DNA of 64,000 bases from Streptomyces sp. NBC_00259 (GTDB lineage Bacteria; Actinomycetota; Actinomycetes; Streptomycetales; Streptomycetaceae), in the NCBI RefSeq assembly GCF_036181745.1, contig NZ_CP108080.1, forward strand, positions 806,001 to 870,000, given 5' to 3'. Below are positions 16,898-25,854 of the stretch, one piece after another. The notes under the pieces were generated by a model. It was not told the origin of the DNA, searched no databases, and saw nothing but the letters and a program-made list of their open reading frames with translations. A program made the position numbers and the translations under genes. How positions within the stretch are numbered: position 1 is the first letter of the stretch; each line of letters starts with the position of its first letter.

Positions 16898-17752
16898 GTG
16901 AGCGACAATCACAACCTCCTCGCGGAGCAGCGGCGTGCCCTGATCCTCGACGAGGTGCGGCGGCGTGGTGGGGTGCGCGTCAATGAACTCACGCGCAGGC
17001 TGAACGTCTCCGACATGACGGTGCGCCGTGATCTGGACGCACTCGCCCGGCAGGGCGTCATCGAGAAGGTGCACGGCGGTGCGGTGCCGGTGGCCGAGGC
17101 GAGTACGCACGAGCCGGGCTTCGAGGCCAAGTCGTCGCTGGAGCTGAACGCCAAGGAGGACATCGCGCGGGCGGCCGCCGCGATGGCCGTTCCGGGGAGC
17201 GCGATCGCCCTGTCGGGTGGTACGACGACGTACGCGCTGGCGCACCATCTCGTCGACGTGCCCGATCTGACGGTGGTCACCAACTCGGTGCGGGTCGCCG
17301 ATGTGTTCCACACGGAACAGCGGGCGACCACGACGGCCGGTCAGCGTCCGGGCGCCGCGACGGTGGTCCTCACGGGCGGCGTTCGCACGCCGTCCGACTC
17401 GCTCGTCGGCCCGGTCGCCGACCAGGCGATCCGCTCGCTGCACTTCGATGTGCTGTTCCTCGGAGTGCACGGCATCTCGGTCGAGGCGGGCCTGTCGACA
17501 CCGAATCTGGCGGAGGCGGAGACGAACCGGCGGTTCGTCCGCTCGGCCCGCCGGGTCGTGGTGGTGGCCGACCACACCAAGTGGGGGACGGTCGGGCTGA
17601 GTTCGTTCGCCCGGCTCGAAGAGGTGGACACGCTGGTGACGGACGCGGGGCTGCCGGCGGAGGCGCGCGAGGAGATCGCGGAGCACCTGACGCATCTGGT
17701 GGTCGCCGGGGAGACGGCCGAGGCGGGCGAGGCGGCCGCGCCCCAGCGATGA
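16898..17752 (+). CDS. DeoR/GlpR-family transcriptional regulator
   Basis: 284 residues, GTG start. N-terminal HTH_DeoR (RRALILDEVRRRGGVRVNELTRRLNVSDMTVRRDLDAL) and a C-terminal sensor domain with the phosphosugar-binding GGTTTYALAHHL, TNSVRVADVF and LTGGV-type motifs, and KWG near VVVADHTKWGTVGL. The family represses sugar phosphate operons and is released by phosphorylated sugars. The next gene starts within its stop codon (ATGA), an unusual partner for a DeoR regulator. No sugar kinase is adjacent. Confidence 0.92.
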   Translation: MSDNHNLLAEQRRALILDEVRRRGGVRVNELTRRLNVSDMTVRRDLDALARQGVIEKVHGGAVPVAEASTHEPGFEAKSSLELNAKEDIARAAAAMAVPGSAIALSGGTTTYALAHHLVDVPDLTVVTNSVRVADVFHTEQRATTTAGQRPGAATVVLTGGVRTPSDSLVGPVADQAIRSLHFDVLFLGVHGISVEAGLSTPNLAEAETNRRFVRSARRVVVVADHTKWGTVGLSSFARLEEVDTLVTDAGLPAEAREEIAEHLTHLVVAGETAEAGEAAAPQR

Positions 17753-18201
17753 CGGTCTTCCGGGTGGTGCGTACGACGCCGTTGCCGGCCCCGGAGGCAT
17801 GGCGGCGGCTCACCGACTGGTCCGCGCACTCGGGGCAGGTGCCACTGACCCGGATCTCGGTGCCGGCGCCGGGGCCCACGGGCGAGGGCACCCGGTTCGT
17901 GGCCCGTACGGGTGTGGGGCGCCTGGGTTTCGACGATCCGATGGAGGTCGTTCGCTGGGAGCCGCCGCGCGCCGGGCGGCCGGGACACTGCCGGCTGGAG
18001 AAACGCGGCGCGGTCGTGCGGGGCTGGGCGGAGATCGAGGTGCGGCAGGGGCCCGACGGGACCCGGGTGGTCTGGACGGAGGATCTGCGGGTGCGGGGGC
18101 TGCCGCGCGTGGCGGGTCCGGCACTGGCGAGGGTCGCCCGGCGGGTGTTCGGCCGGGTGGTGGACGGTCTGCTCAATGGAGCTGCGCCGGCCGCACGGTA
18201 G
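17749..18201 (+). CDS. SRPBCC-fold protein coupled to the DeoR gene
   Basis: 150 residues from ATG 17749, overlapping the DeoR stop by four bases (ATGA), so translation is probably coupled. The sequence FRVVRTTPLPAPEAWRRLTDWSAHSGQVPLTRI followed by GTRFVARTG, FDDPMEVVRWEPP and RVFGRVVDGLLNGA is a START/polyketide-cyclase-like fold, which binds hydrophobic ligands in a deep cavity. Ligand and activity unknown. Confidence 0.8.
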   Translation: MTVFRVVRTTPLPAPEAWRRLTDWSAHSGQVPLTRISVPAPGPTGEGTRFVARTGVGRLGFDDPMEVVRWEPPRAGRPGHCRLEKRGAVVRGWAEIEVRQGPDGTRVVWTEDLRVRGLPRVAGPALARVARRVFGRVVDGLLNGAAPAAR

Positions 18202-18209
18202 TGCCCATC

Positions 18210-18229
18210 GGGACCTGCACGGAGGTCCC
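18210..18229 (+). terminator. Stem-loop between two SRPBCC genes
   Basis: GGGACCT (18210-18216) pairs with AGGTCCC (18223-18229) around a GCACGG loop; outer CCATCGG and CCGATGG segments can extend the pairing. It lies 8 bp after the upstream SRPBCC stop and 65 bp before the next start. Factor-independent termination or attenuation is plausible; there is no T-tract. Confidence 0.5.
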
Positions 18230-18293
18230 CATCCGATGGCGTGCCGGTTATCGTGTGCGGGCCCCTGCCCGGCTGTCCCCGGAGGTACAGGTC

Positions 18294-18773
18294 ATGACGC
18301 ACCGACTCAGGCCCGTGGAGCTCGACTTCGCCGAGTCAGCCCCGCTGCGACTCGTCTTCACCGCGGAGGTGCGCGCCAGCCCCGCGGCCGTGTACGGCGC
18401 GCTCGCGGAGGACGTCGAGGGCTGGCCCGGCTGGTTCACGGCCATCACCTCGGCCCGGCCGACCCGAGGCGGCGCGGGCAGGGAGGTGCGGCTGCGCGGC
18501 GGCACGCGCTTCGTGGAGACGATCATGAGCAGGGAACCCGGTGAGCGGTACGCGTACCGCGTGGACGAGACCAACGCCCCGGGCGTCCGGGCCATGCTGG
18601 AGGAGTGGCGTCTCACGCCGGCGGAGTCCGGTACCCGGGTGCAGTGGACGATGGCGGTCGACGGGCCCGCCCCGCTGCGGTTCGTCATGGGTCTGGCACG
18701 GCCCGGTCTGGGCCGTGCGTTCCGTGACGCCGTCCGCAGCCTCGACCGCCGCCTCGCCTCGGCCACGGCCTGA
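18294..18773 (+). CDS. SRPBCC (polyketide cyclase/dehydrase-like) protein
   Basis: 159 residues from ATG 18294, with GGAGG at 18281-18285. The region LRLVFTAEVRASPAAVYGALAEDVEGWPGWFTAITSA matches the N-terminal helix-grip of SRPBCC proteins, followed by GTRFVETIMSREPGERYAYRV and the C-terminal helix GLGRAFRDAVRSLDRRL. It is the second such protein in tandem but shares little sequence with the first. Probably binds a hydrophobic ligand; function unknown. Confidence 0.82.
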   Translation: MTHRLRPVELDFAESAPLRLVFTAEVRASPAAVYGALAEDVEGWPGWFTAITSARPTRGGAGREVRLRGGTRFVETIMSREPGERYAYRVDETNAPGVRAMLEEWRLTPAESGTRVQWTMAVDGPAPLRFVMGLARPGLGRAFRDAVRSLDRRLASATA

Positions 18774-18774
18774 G

Positions 18775-19890
18775 TCAGTCCGGCCAGACTCCGGTGCGCA
18801 GGAACTCCTCCAGCGTGGCGGCGTACGGGGCGATGTCAAGGCCCTGTCCGGCCAGCCAGTCGTCGGAGTAGTACTTGTCCAGGTAGCGGTCGCCCGGGTC
18901 GCAGATGAGGGTGACGACGCTGCCCTGCTCGCCCGCCGCCACCATCTCCGCGACGATCTTCAGCGCGCTCCACAGCCCTGTGCCGGTGGAGCCGCCGGCC
19001 TTGCGGCCGATGGCCTGCTCCAGGGCCCGGACGGCGGCGACGGTCGCCGCGTCGGGCACCTTCATCATGCGGTCGATGGCCCCGGTCACGAAGCTCGGCT
19101 CCATCCGCGGCCGCCCGATGCCCTCGATCCGCGAGCCGCAGTCACTGGTGGCCAGCGGATCGCCCTGCGTCCAGCCCTCGAAGAAGCAGGAGTTCTCGGG
19201 GTCGGGGACACACACCCTGGTGTCGTGCTGCATGTAGTGGACGTACCGGGCGATGGTCGCCGACGTGCCGCCCGTGCCCGCCGTGGCGACGATCCACGCG
19301 GGCTCCGGGTAGCGCTCCAACCTCAGCTGCTGGTAGATCGATTCGGCGATGTTGTTGTTGCCGCGCCAGTCGGTGGCCCGCTCGGCGTAGGTGAACTGGT
19401 CCATGTAGTGGCCGCCGGTCCGCGCGGCGAGCGTGGCGGACTCCTCGTACATCTTCCGCGAGTCGTCCACGAAGTGGCAGCTGCCGCCGTGGAATTCGAT
19501 GAGGCGGCACTTCTCCGCGCTGGTGGTGCGCGGCATCACGGCGATGAAGGGCACACCGATGAGCTTCGCGAAGTACGCCTCGGAGACGGCGGTCGAGCCG
19601 CTGGAGGCCTCGATGACCGGCTTGCCCGGGCGGATCCAGCCGTTGCAGAGCCCGTAGAGGAACAGCGAACGCGCGAGCCGGTGCTTGAGGCTGCCGGTGG
19701 GGTGGGTGGACTCGTCCTTGAGATAGAGGTCGATCCCCCACGGCTCGGGCAGCGGGAAGCGCAGCAGATGGGTGTCGGCCGAGCGGTTCGCGTCGGCCTG
19801 CACCTTGCGTACGGCCTCTTTCAGCCATGCTCGGTACTGGGGATCGCTCCGGTCCACATCAATGGTGTCCCTCGCCTCGTACGTGGTCAT
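18775..19890 (-). CDS. PLP-dependent cysteine synthase-family enzyme (Cds1-like desulfhydrase)
   Basis: 371 residues. ATG preceded by GAGGAG. Fold-type II PLP enzyme: Schiff-base Lys in [15 protein letters not shown], substrate loop [14 protein letters not shown], phosphate loop [15 protein letters not shown], and [14 protein letters not shown] near the C-terminus. The protein is longer than CysK and the motifs look like the actinobacterial Cds1 group, where the M. tuberculosis enzyme breaks L-cysteine to H2S, pyruvate and ammonia. That assignment is family-based; a cysteine or cystathionine synthase role cannot be excluded. Confidence 0.82.
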   Translation of the reverse strand: MTTYEARDTIDVDRSDPQYRAWLKEAVRKVQADANRSADTHLLRFPLPEPWGIDLYLKDESTHPTGSLKHRLARSLFLYGLCNGWIRPGKPVIEASSGSTAVSEAYFAKLIGVPFIAVMPRTTSAEKCRLIEFHGGSCHFVDDSRKMYEESATLAARTGGHYMDQFTYAERATDWRGNNNIAESIYQQLRLERYPEPAWIVATAGTGGTSATIARYVHYMQHDTRVCVPDPENSCFFEGWTQGDPLATSDCGSRIEGIGRPRMEPSFVTGAIDRMMKVPDAATVAAVRALEQAIGRKAGGSTGTGLWSALKIVAEMVAAGEQGSVVTLICDPGDRYLDKYYSDDWLAGQGLDIAPYAATLEEFLRTGVWPD

Positions 19891-20087
19891 GCGCCCCGCT
19901 CCTCACTGTGGAAGTCACCGCACCCCACTGCCCACCATAAGCCCCTCACCTGCACAAACGTTCACTTTGGGATTCCATAGCGATGGCTTGTGGAGGAGTT
20001 CCGCGATACGTCGGGATGCACCCTGGTGCCCGTGCGGTTCCCTGGGCAGACTGAGGTGCACAAGCAGGTGCGAAGGGGGCGGCGGCC

Positions 20088-20405
20088 ATGTCAGAGCCGG
20101 AGTTCAGCGCCATGGGTGTGCGGATCGAGCGGTGGCCCCGCTCGCTCACGACGGCCGGGCAGGTCCTGATCGAGGACGGCAGGCTCGCGCTCCTCACCAG
20201 CTACGGGCGGGTGATCGACAGCGCGCCGGTGCGGGCGGTCCGGGCGGGCAAGCCCTGGTTCGCGGGCGGCGACAGCGCGGTCGCGACGGTCAACGGCACC
20301 CGCTACCGGCTCACCATGAGCCGGCCGGGACACGGACTCGACGGTACGGCGCTGACGGGCCGGTTCCTGGAGGCACTCCGCAAGGCCGGGGCCGGCCGGG
20401 GCTGA
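20088..20405 (+). CDS. Conserved hypothetical protein
   Basis: 105 residues, ATG preceded by AAGGGGGC. Soluble and beta-rich (IERWPRSLTTAGQVLIEDGRLALLTSYGRVIDSAPV) with a C-terminal helix. The strand pattern around GKPWFAGGDSAVATVNGTRYRLTM suggests a small PH-like barrel, but I do not recognise the family. No TM segment or signal peptide. Confidence 0.65.
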   Translation: MSEPEFSAMGVRIERWPRSLTTAGQVLIEDGRLALLTSYGRVIDSAPVRAVRAGKPWFAGGDSAVATVNGTRYRLTMSRPGHGLDGTALTGRFLEALRKAGAGRG

Positions 20406-20627
20406 CCGTGCGCGGCCGGCGGTGTCACCAGTGCGGTGCCTGCGCGGAGTTGCCACGGGGTGTGCGCGGAGTTGCGAAGGCGTCACGCCTGGTTCACGCT
20501 TGACCTACATCACTCTGGGTTGACCGGCGGTGACACTGCGATCCAGCCCGCCGGCGCATACAGCAGGCAGCCGACTGCTGGATCCGATCCTTCGTCTTCT
20601 TCCGGACCTATTCGGGGAGTCGCAGCC

Positions 20628-21152
20628 GTGATCAGCGAGGCAAGCAGGCATTGCACGGTGGAGCTCCAGGCTCTGCCTTCGCGGATCGGTCAGGTCCGCA
20701 GAATAGTGTCGGCGCAATTGCGCTACTGGCAGCTCGACCGCCTGATCGACCAGGCGGCGCTCGGCGTCACCGAGCTGCTGACCAATGTCCACCGGCACGC
20801 ACAGCCGGACAAGCTGTGCACCGTGGAGATGGAGCTGCTGCTCGACCGGCTCACCGTCTCGGTGCACGACCATGATCCCCGGATCCCGATGCTGGGCTCC
20901 GCGGGACCGCTCGAGACCACCGGGCGCGGACTCGCGCTGATCGACGCGGTGAGCGAGAGCTGGGGGGTACTGCCGAAGGGCGACGCCGGGAAGATCGTGT
21001 GGTTCACGCTCCCCACGTCACCGACGGCCACGGCGCCGGTGCCGTACACGGTCGCGTCCGTGTACGGGGCGGCCCCGGTCGAGACCTCCTTCGCGGTCGT
21101 CGAGGCGGAGCCACGCGAACGTGCGGCGGTCCGGTCGGTCGTCACGACCTGA
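20628..21152 (+). CDS. Anti-sigma-type ATP-binding regulator (HATPase_c, RsbW-like)
   Basis: 174 residues from GTG 20628 with GGGGAG upstream. A GHKL ATPase domain is evident: QLDRLIDQAALGVTELLTNVHRHAQ (N box), VHDHDPRIPML (G1) and ETTGRGLALIDAV (G2). Streptomyces carry many such single-domain kinases that bind or phosphorylate anti-anti-sigma factors. No partner is adjacent. The ~45-residue C-terminal tail after FTLPT is variable and likely unstructured. Confidence 0.87.
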   Translation: MISEASRHCTVELQALPSRIGQVRRIVSAQLRYWQLDRLIDQAALGVTELLTNVHRHAQPDKLCTVEMELLLDRLTVSVHDHDPRIPMLGSAGPLETTGRGLALIDAVSESWGVLPKGDAGKIVWFTLPTSPTATAPVPYTVASVYGAAPVETSFAVVEAEPRERAAVRSVVTT

Positions 21153-21348
21153 CCGGATCGGGCTGCGCTGGGCTCTCGGCCAGGTCGAGGCCGGGCCGGG
21201 CCGGGCTGCGCTGGGCCGGGCTGCCGGCCCGGTGCTGTGGGCGAGGTCGGGGCCGGGCCGGCAGCGCGGCGGGAGGCGCCGGGAGGCGCCGGGTGAGGAA
21301 CCGCCGGCGCCCCTGGTCGATGACGAACACCTCGTACCGTCCCCGCAT
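21142..21348 (-). CDS. Possible small downstream ORF, low support
   Basis: ATG 21348 lies 3 bp after the permease-remnant stop codon. The first ~21 codons (MRGRYEVFVIDQGRRRFLTRR) show high GC third positions and look coding, then the frame passes into a low-complexity Pro/Arg/Ala tail that arises from GGGCC-type repeats in the intergenic DNA. It may be a tail gene of the decayed ABC locus or a remnant. No family recognised. Confidence 0.25.
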   Translation of the reverse strand: MRGRYEVFVIDQGRRRFLTRRLPAPPAALPARPRPRPQHRAGSPAQRSPARPGLDLAESPAQPDPVRS

Positions 21349-21351
21349 CCG

Positions 21352-23540
21352 TCACTCCGTGGCGATCGCCCGCAGGACGTCGAGACGTGCCGCCCGTCGC
21401 GCGGGCAGCCGGCCGGCGAGCGCGCCGGCCGCCAGGCCCACGAGCGCGACCACCGCGAGGCGCTCCGGCGCCAGGACGAAGGCGAACGCGCTGTCGCTCG
21501 TACCGTCCGAGGCCCTGACGAGGACCCAGCCGAGGAAGGCTCCCAGGGCCAGTCCGCCGGCCGTGCCGAATGCCGCGACCAGCACGGACTCCCAGCGCAC
21601 CATGGCGCGCAGCTGCGACCTGGTCTGTCCGACGGACCGCAACAGCCCGAGTTCGCGGGTCCGTTCATGGATGGCGAGGGTGAGGGTGTTGGCGATGCCG
21701 AGGAGTGCGATCACCACGGCCAGGCCCAGCAGCGCGTAGACGAGGGTGAGCATCATGTCGATGCCGCCGGCCGACGACTCGGCGTACTCGTCCCGCGTCT
21801 GCACCTCGGGACTGCCGTAGGCCCGGGCGGTCTTCTCCACGGCCGCCTTGCCGTCGGCGGGGCTCACGCCACTGCCGAAGGAGACGGCGATCAGCCGGTC
21901 GGCGTCCTGTGCGCGGTGCGGGGCCCAGGCCTCTCGGGTGATGAGGTAGTCCCCGACCAGCTCGGACTCCCCGTACACGGCGCGGACCGTGAAGGTCTTC
22001 CGCGTCCCGTCGGTGAAGGTGAGTTCGGTGGTGCCGCCGGGCTTCCAGCGGTGGGTGTCCGCCGTGTCGCGGGTGACGGCGATGCCGTCGGTGCCGAGTG
22101 CGTCGAGGGAGCCGTCGACCGCGCCGAGGTCGAAGACCTCGCCGACGGCTCCGGCGTCGGCGACGGTCAGGGACCGGCCCTCGCCGTCGACGTCCGCGAC
22201 GCCACGGCCGAGGCCGACCGCCGTCGCCACTTCGGGCTGCCGGGCGAGCGCCGGGGCGATTGCCGGGCTGAGCCCGCTGCCGCCCGCGCCGAAGGCGGCC
22301 GCGCTGATCGCCACGTCGCCCGCGAAGGAACGGGAGACGGTCCGGTCCATGGTGGCCTTCAGCGAGGCGCCGAAGACCGTGAACAGGGAGACCACGGCGA
22401 CACCGATCATCAGGGCGCTCGCGGTCGCGGCGGTGCGTTTCGGACTGCGCAGCGCGTTGCGCCCGGCCAGCCGTCCCGTGACGCCACGCAGCCGGTCGAG
22501 CGGTCCGCCGAGGATGCGTACGGCCGTCGAGGAGGCGACAGGTCCGAGGACGACGAACGCGGCGAGGGCGAGGACTCCGCCGGCGCCGGCGAGCCACACG
22601 GACGGGGTGACGAGCACCCCGGTCAGGGCCAGTCCGACCGCGAGCAGCGCGAGGGCGATGCCCGTGACGGCGCGGCTCCTGGACGCTCCCGACTGGTCGA
22701 CGGAGGTCTCCCGGAGTGCGGCGAGCGGCGCGGTGCGTCCGGCCCGTACGGCGGGCAGCAGCGCGGAACCGAGGCAGACGACGATGCCGACGGCGAGCGG
22801 CAGCGCCATCGAGAGCCCGCTGATGACGAGGTCGCCCTCCGGGAACGGGAAGCCGATGGCCGGGAACAGCGCCTGCAGCCCCAGGGCGACACCGACACCG
22901 CCGAGGACGCCCGCGGCAGAGGCCACGAAGGCGACGACGGTCGCCTCGGCGAGTGTGGCACCGACGACCTGGCGCCGCGACGCCCCGAGGGCGCGCAGCA
23001 GCGCGTTCTCCCTGGTCCGCTGGGCGACGACGATCGCGAAGGTGTTGTGGATGGAGAAGGTGGCGACCAGCAGCGCCACACCGGAGAAGACGAGGAGGAA
23101 GGGGTGAAGAGGGTCAGGAACTGACCGGAGATCATGTCGGTGTTCTCCTGCGCCGCCTCCTGGCCGGTGATCGCCTCGATGCCCTTCGGGAGTACGGGCG
23201 TGAGCGCGTCGACGAGGTCCCGCTGTCCGGTGCCGGGACCCGCCCGGACCAGGATGGTCGACGCCTCACCGGGCTTCGGGGTCAGGTACTTCTCGGCGTC
23301 GGCGCGGGTCATGCCGGTGAAGGTGACCTGGGCCATGCCGTCCTCGCCGCCGAAGGTCGCGAGCCCCACGATCGTCACCCGGACCGGATCCGGTGTGCGC
23401 AGCGTCGTCGTGTCGCCGATCTTCAGCCCGCCGGTCTCGGCGGCGCCGCTGTTGACGACGACCTCGCCGGACCTGGCCGGGGTGCGTCCCTCCGCGAGCC
23501 GGTACGGGTTGAGTTCGGGATCGTCGATCCAGTTGCCGAC
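21352..23540 (-). pseudogene. FtsX-type ABC transporter permease, truncated and frameshifted
   Basis: From 23079 to 21352 an intact frame encodes the membrane half of a MacB/FtsX-type permease ([37 protein letters not shown] ... LGLLRSVGQTRSQLRAMVRWESVLVAAFGTAGGLALG). Upstream, the extracytoplasmic domain ([28 protein letters not shown] ... [24 protein letters not shown]) is in a different frame: a single base is missing near 23100 in an ACCCC/TTCC context. The first TM helix and the N-terminal extracytoplasmic part are absent because the sequence joins directly to the ATPase near 23540. Broken unless both shifts are sequencing errors; the deletion cannot be. Confidence 0.85.
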
Positions 23541-24160
23541 CGTACGACCGGTCCGGCGTACGGCGTGTCCAAGCAGCCGCAGCACCTCCTCCCCCGAGCG
23601 CGAGTCGAGGTTGCCCGTCGGTTCGTCGGCGAAGACGACATCGGGGTTGCCGGCGAACGCGCGGGCGACGGCGACGCGCTGCTGCTGGCCGCCGGAGATT
23701 CGGCGGGCCGGTGGTGCAGCCGGTCACGGAGGCCCACGACGTCGATGAGGGTGTCGAGCCACCGCTGGTCGGGCCGCGTACCGGCCAGGTCGGCGGGGAG
23801 CGTGATGTTCTCGGCGACACTGAGGGTGGGCAGGAGGTTGAAGGCTTGGAAGACGAAGCCGATGCGTTCACGCCGCAGCAGGGTGAGCCGCCGGTCGTCG
23901 AGGGTGCTCAGGTCGGTGTCGCCGATGAGGGCGGAGCCGGAGGTCAGCGTGTCGAGTCCGGCCGCGCAGTGCATCAGCGTGGACTTGCCCGAGCCCGAGG
24001 GCCCCATGATCGCGGTGAAGCGTCCGGCCGGGAAGCCGTCGCTGACCCCGTCCAGGGCCCTGACTTCGGTGTCGCCCACGCCGTAGACCTTGACGGCGTC
24101 CACGACGCGGGCGGCTGTCCGGGAAGAGGTCATGACCGCCGGGGTCATCGCGGTCGTCAT
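23541..24160 (-). pseudogene. ABC transporter ATPase (MacB/LolD type), frameshifted and C-terminally deleted
   Basis: Start ATG 24160 overlaps the SHOCT gene stop (ATGA). Walker A GPSGSGKSTLMH, Q-loop FVFQAFNLLP and DRLHHRPA are in frame. A one-base deletion near 23700 (expected GCC GAN ATC TCC) then shifts the reading, after which the ABC signature ([18 protein letters not shown]) and Walker B ([13 protein letters not shown]) continue in the next frame. After [15 protein letters not shown] the H-loop (usually TxDP) is missing and permease sequence begins. Family exporters remove antimicrobials or lipoproteins; this copy is probably dead. Confidence 0.85.
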
Positions 24161-24474
24161 GCCGCCCCGCCCTTGGAGTACGGTCCGAACTGCTCGTCCA
24201 GGACGGAGAGTCGGCGCCAGTACTCGTCCTCGTCGATCTCTCCGGCGGCGAACCGCCGGCCGAGCACGGCGATCGGCGACTGCTCGCCGCCGTACATCCC
24301 GCCGTGCATCCCGCCGTGCGTCCCTCCGTGCATCGGACGGTGCTGCCACGGTCCGCGGTGGCCGCGCAGGCCGGTGCGCCTGAGCAGCGTGATGCCGCCG
24401 AAGATGACGGCCGCCCAGATCAGCGGGAAGAACAGGATCCACGGGCCGGGCCCGTCGTACGCGAGGGTGTTCAT
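24157..24474 (-). CDS. SHOCT-domain small membrane protein
   Basis: 105 residues: one N-terminal TM helix (ILFFPLIWAAVIFGGITLL), a basic Gly/His/Met-rich segment (HRPMHGGTHGGMHGGMYGG) that could bind metal, and a C-terminal SHOCT domain (PIAVLGRRFAAGEIDEDEYWRRLSVL). Its stop overlaps the ABC ATPase start, so the two were one translational unit. SHOCT proteins often accompany membrane transporters; role unknown. It remains intact although the transporter behind it has decayed. Confidence 0.8.
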   Translation of the reverse strand: MNTLAYDGPGPWILFFPLIWAAVIFGGITLLRRTGLRGHRGPWQHRPMHGGTHGGMHGGMYGGEQSPIAVLGRRFAAGEIDEDEYWRRLSVLDEQFGPYSKGGAA

Positions 24475-24924
24475 TCCGGTCAGCTCCTCGGTGGTGGTCC
24501 GGTGATGTCGTCTCGTGCGATACGAGCGTCACGCCGGGAGGGGCTCCGGGTCGTCGTACGGCCAGCGGCACTGCACGTACCACGCGGGGAGTACGCAAGG
24601 CCCGCACGGCTGCTTCCGGTGCGGCCTGGAGCGGCCATGTGCGCGCCGTCACCGAGACGATCAGGCAACGGGCCGAGGAGGTGAGATCGACGCGGAGGCG
24701 TCGCCTGGTGGTGTCGATGACCCCCTCGGCCGACTCCCGAGCGGCTCGGAGGTCGCCGAAGAGGGCAGACGCGGGACGAGTTCAGCGCCTCGCGACCGTC
24801 GTGGGCAGACGCGAGGCGGTGATCGTCGGGGCCGTCGCGGGCGGTTGTGCGTCCGCGCGTGCTGTCCGGTCGACAGGGGGTGTCGTCAGTCGACCGCGGT
24901 GTCGTCAGTCGACCGCGGGTGTCG
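24475..24924. other. Gene-free interval upstream of the SHOCT/ABC unit
   Basis: 450 bp. The left part should carry the promoter for the minus-strand SHOCT operon, although I see no clear consensus. The middle has plus-strand open frames (for example from 24639) rich in Arg, Ser and Val, with no recognisable family and no good ribosome site. The right part holds the repeat described at 24881. I support no gene here. Confidence 0.5.
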
Positions 24925-24938
24925 TCAGTCGACCGGGA
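24881..24938. repeat. 19/20-bp tandem repeat (three copies) spanning a stop codon
   Basis: TGTCGTCAGTCGACCG recurs at 24881, 24900 and 24920. The third copy contains the methyltransferase stop (TGA on the minus strand, 24925-24927), and the two outer copies repeat the same TGA. Unit lengths of 19 and 20 bp put the duplicates in different frames. Confidence 0.92.
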
Positions 24939-25695
24939 TCAGCGTGAGGTAGACGAGGCCCAGCACCCCGCGGTAACCACGGAGCCAGCTCGCACGGTGG
25001 CGGTCCACCCGGTCCCGGGTCTCGGCGGCGAGGGGGTGGCCGGCGTTCGTGGCGAGCCACTCCTCCGTACCGGCGAGATAGCCGGATTCGAAGTGCTCCC
25101 ACTCCGCTTCGGTCGCCGTCTCGAGCGATTCGACGCGGAATCCCGCGGCGGTCGCGGCCTCGACGATCCCGGCGAGGGACTGGTGGTCATCGACGCGGGC
25201 CCCCGGCCACATCGCGGCCAACTCGTCCGGGGTCGGGGTGCGCTGCCAGAAACCCTCGCCGAAGAGCAGCCGTCCACCCGGCGCCACCAGCGAACGCAGC
25301 GCACCGAGCGCGGCCCTGGTCGGGTCGCCGGTCACTTCGTCCGGATCGAGGAGTGCCTGTCCTGAACCCACGCACAGCACGACATCGGCCGGCCCGCGCG
25401 TCGTGCCGGTGGCCGACTCCTCGACGAACTCGACCCGCCCGCCGATACCGCGCGCCTCGGCGTTGTGCCGTCCCCGTGCGAGATCCTCGCCGTTGAGATC
25501 GATACCCACGCCCTTCGAGCCCGGCGCCGCTTCGAGCACCCGGAGCATCAACTCGCCCCAGCCACAGCCGATGTCGAGCACGGTCGCGGGCGCGCGACGC
25601 GTGAGCCTCGCGACGAGAGCATCGGCGCGGACTTCGGACAGGGGCCCGTGGAAGGTGAGGTGGGTGAGGCGCGGCGGCAGCTCGGTGTCGGTCAT
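24925..25695 (-). CDS. SAM-dependent methyltransferase
   Basis: About 256 residues from ATG 25695 (MTDTELPPRLTHLTFHGPLS). Class I Rossmann methyltransferase: motif I VLDIGCGWGELMLRVLE, acidic GIDLNGEDLARG, motif ADVVLCVGSGQALLD, and LVAPGGRLLFGEGFWQRTPTP. The central part resembles SAM-dependent enzymes of the UbiE/cyclopropane-synthase type; substrate unknown. Divergent from the SDR gene across a region holding two TetR-type palindromes, so it may be under the same control. Confidence 0.85.
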   Translation of the reverse strand: MTDTELPPRLTHLTFHGPLSEVRADALVARLTRRAPATVLDIGCGWGELMLRVLEAAPGSKGVGIDLNGEDLARGRHNAEARGIGGRVEFVEESATGTTRGPADVVLCVGSGQALLDPDEVTGDPTRAALGALRSLVAPGGRLLFGEGFWQRTPTPDELAAMWPGARVDDHQSLAGIVEAATAAGFRVESLETATEAEWEHFESGYLAGTEEWLATNAGHPLAAETRDRVDRHRASWLRGYRGVLGLVYLTLIPVD

Positions 25696-25779
25696 GGGGC
25701 GGAACGGTACGACCACAGGGCCCTGCCACGCACCTGAAATTCCTCGCCCGCGGCGGGACGAGGACTCTTTGAAATTTTT

Positions 25780-25820
25780 CGACCGGTCGTCTACTTTGGA
25801 ACTAGCCGACCGGTCGGCTA
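25780..25820. promoter_or_regulatory. Two TetR-type operators upstream of the SDR gene
   Basis: Site A is CGACCGGTCGTCTA at 25780-25793; site B is the perfect 18-bp palindrome TAGCCGACCGGTCGGCTA at 25803-25820. Their GACCGGTC cores are 27 bp apart. The same core occurs twice in front of the TetR gene at 28605, which makes that TetR the likely binder. Site B ends 34 bp before the SDR start. Confidence 0.75.
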
Positions 25821-25854
25821 ATCACCGGACCTCATCCCCTCGAAGGAGGCCATC

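Noticed and set aside
24881..24938. Possible CRISPR or integrase attachment site
   Set aside because: Only three contiguous copies with no spacers, and no integrase or tRNA gene adjacent.
24639..24947. Plus-strand ORF of about 100 codons beginning VRAVTETIRQRAEEV
   Set aside because: No clear ribosome site, Arg/Ser/Val-rich text, ends inside the tandem repeat; no family recognised.
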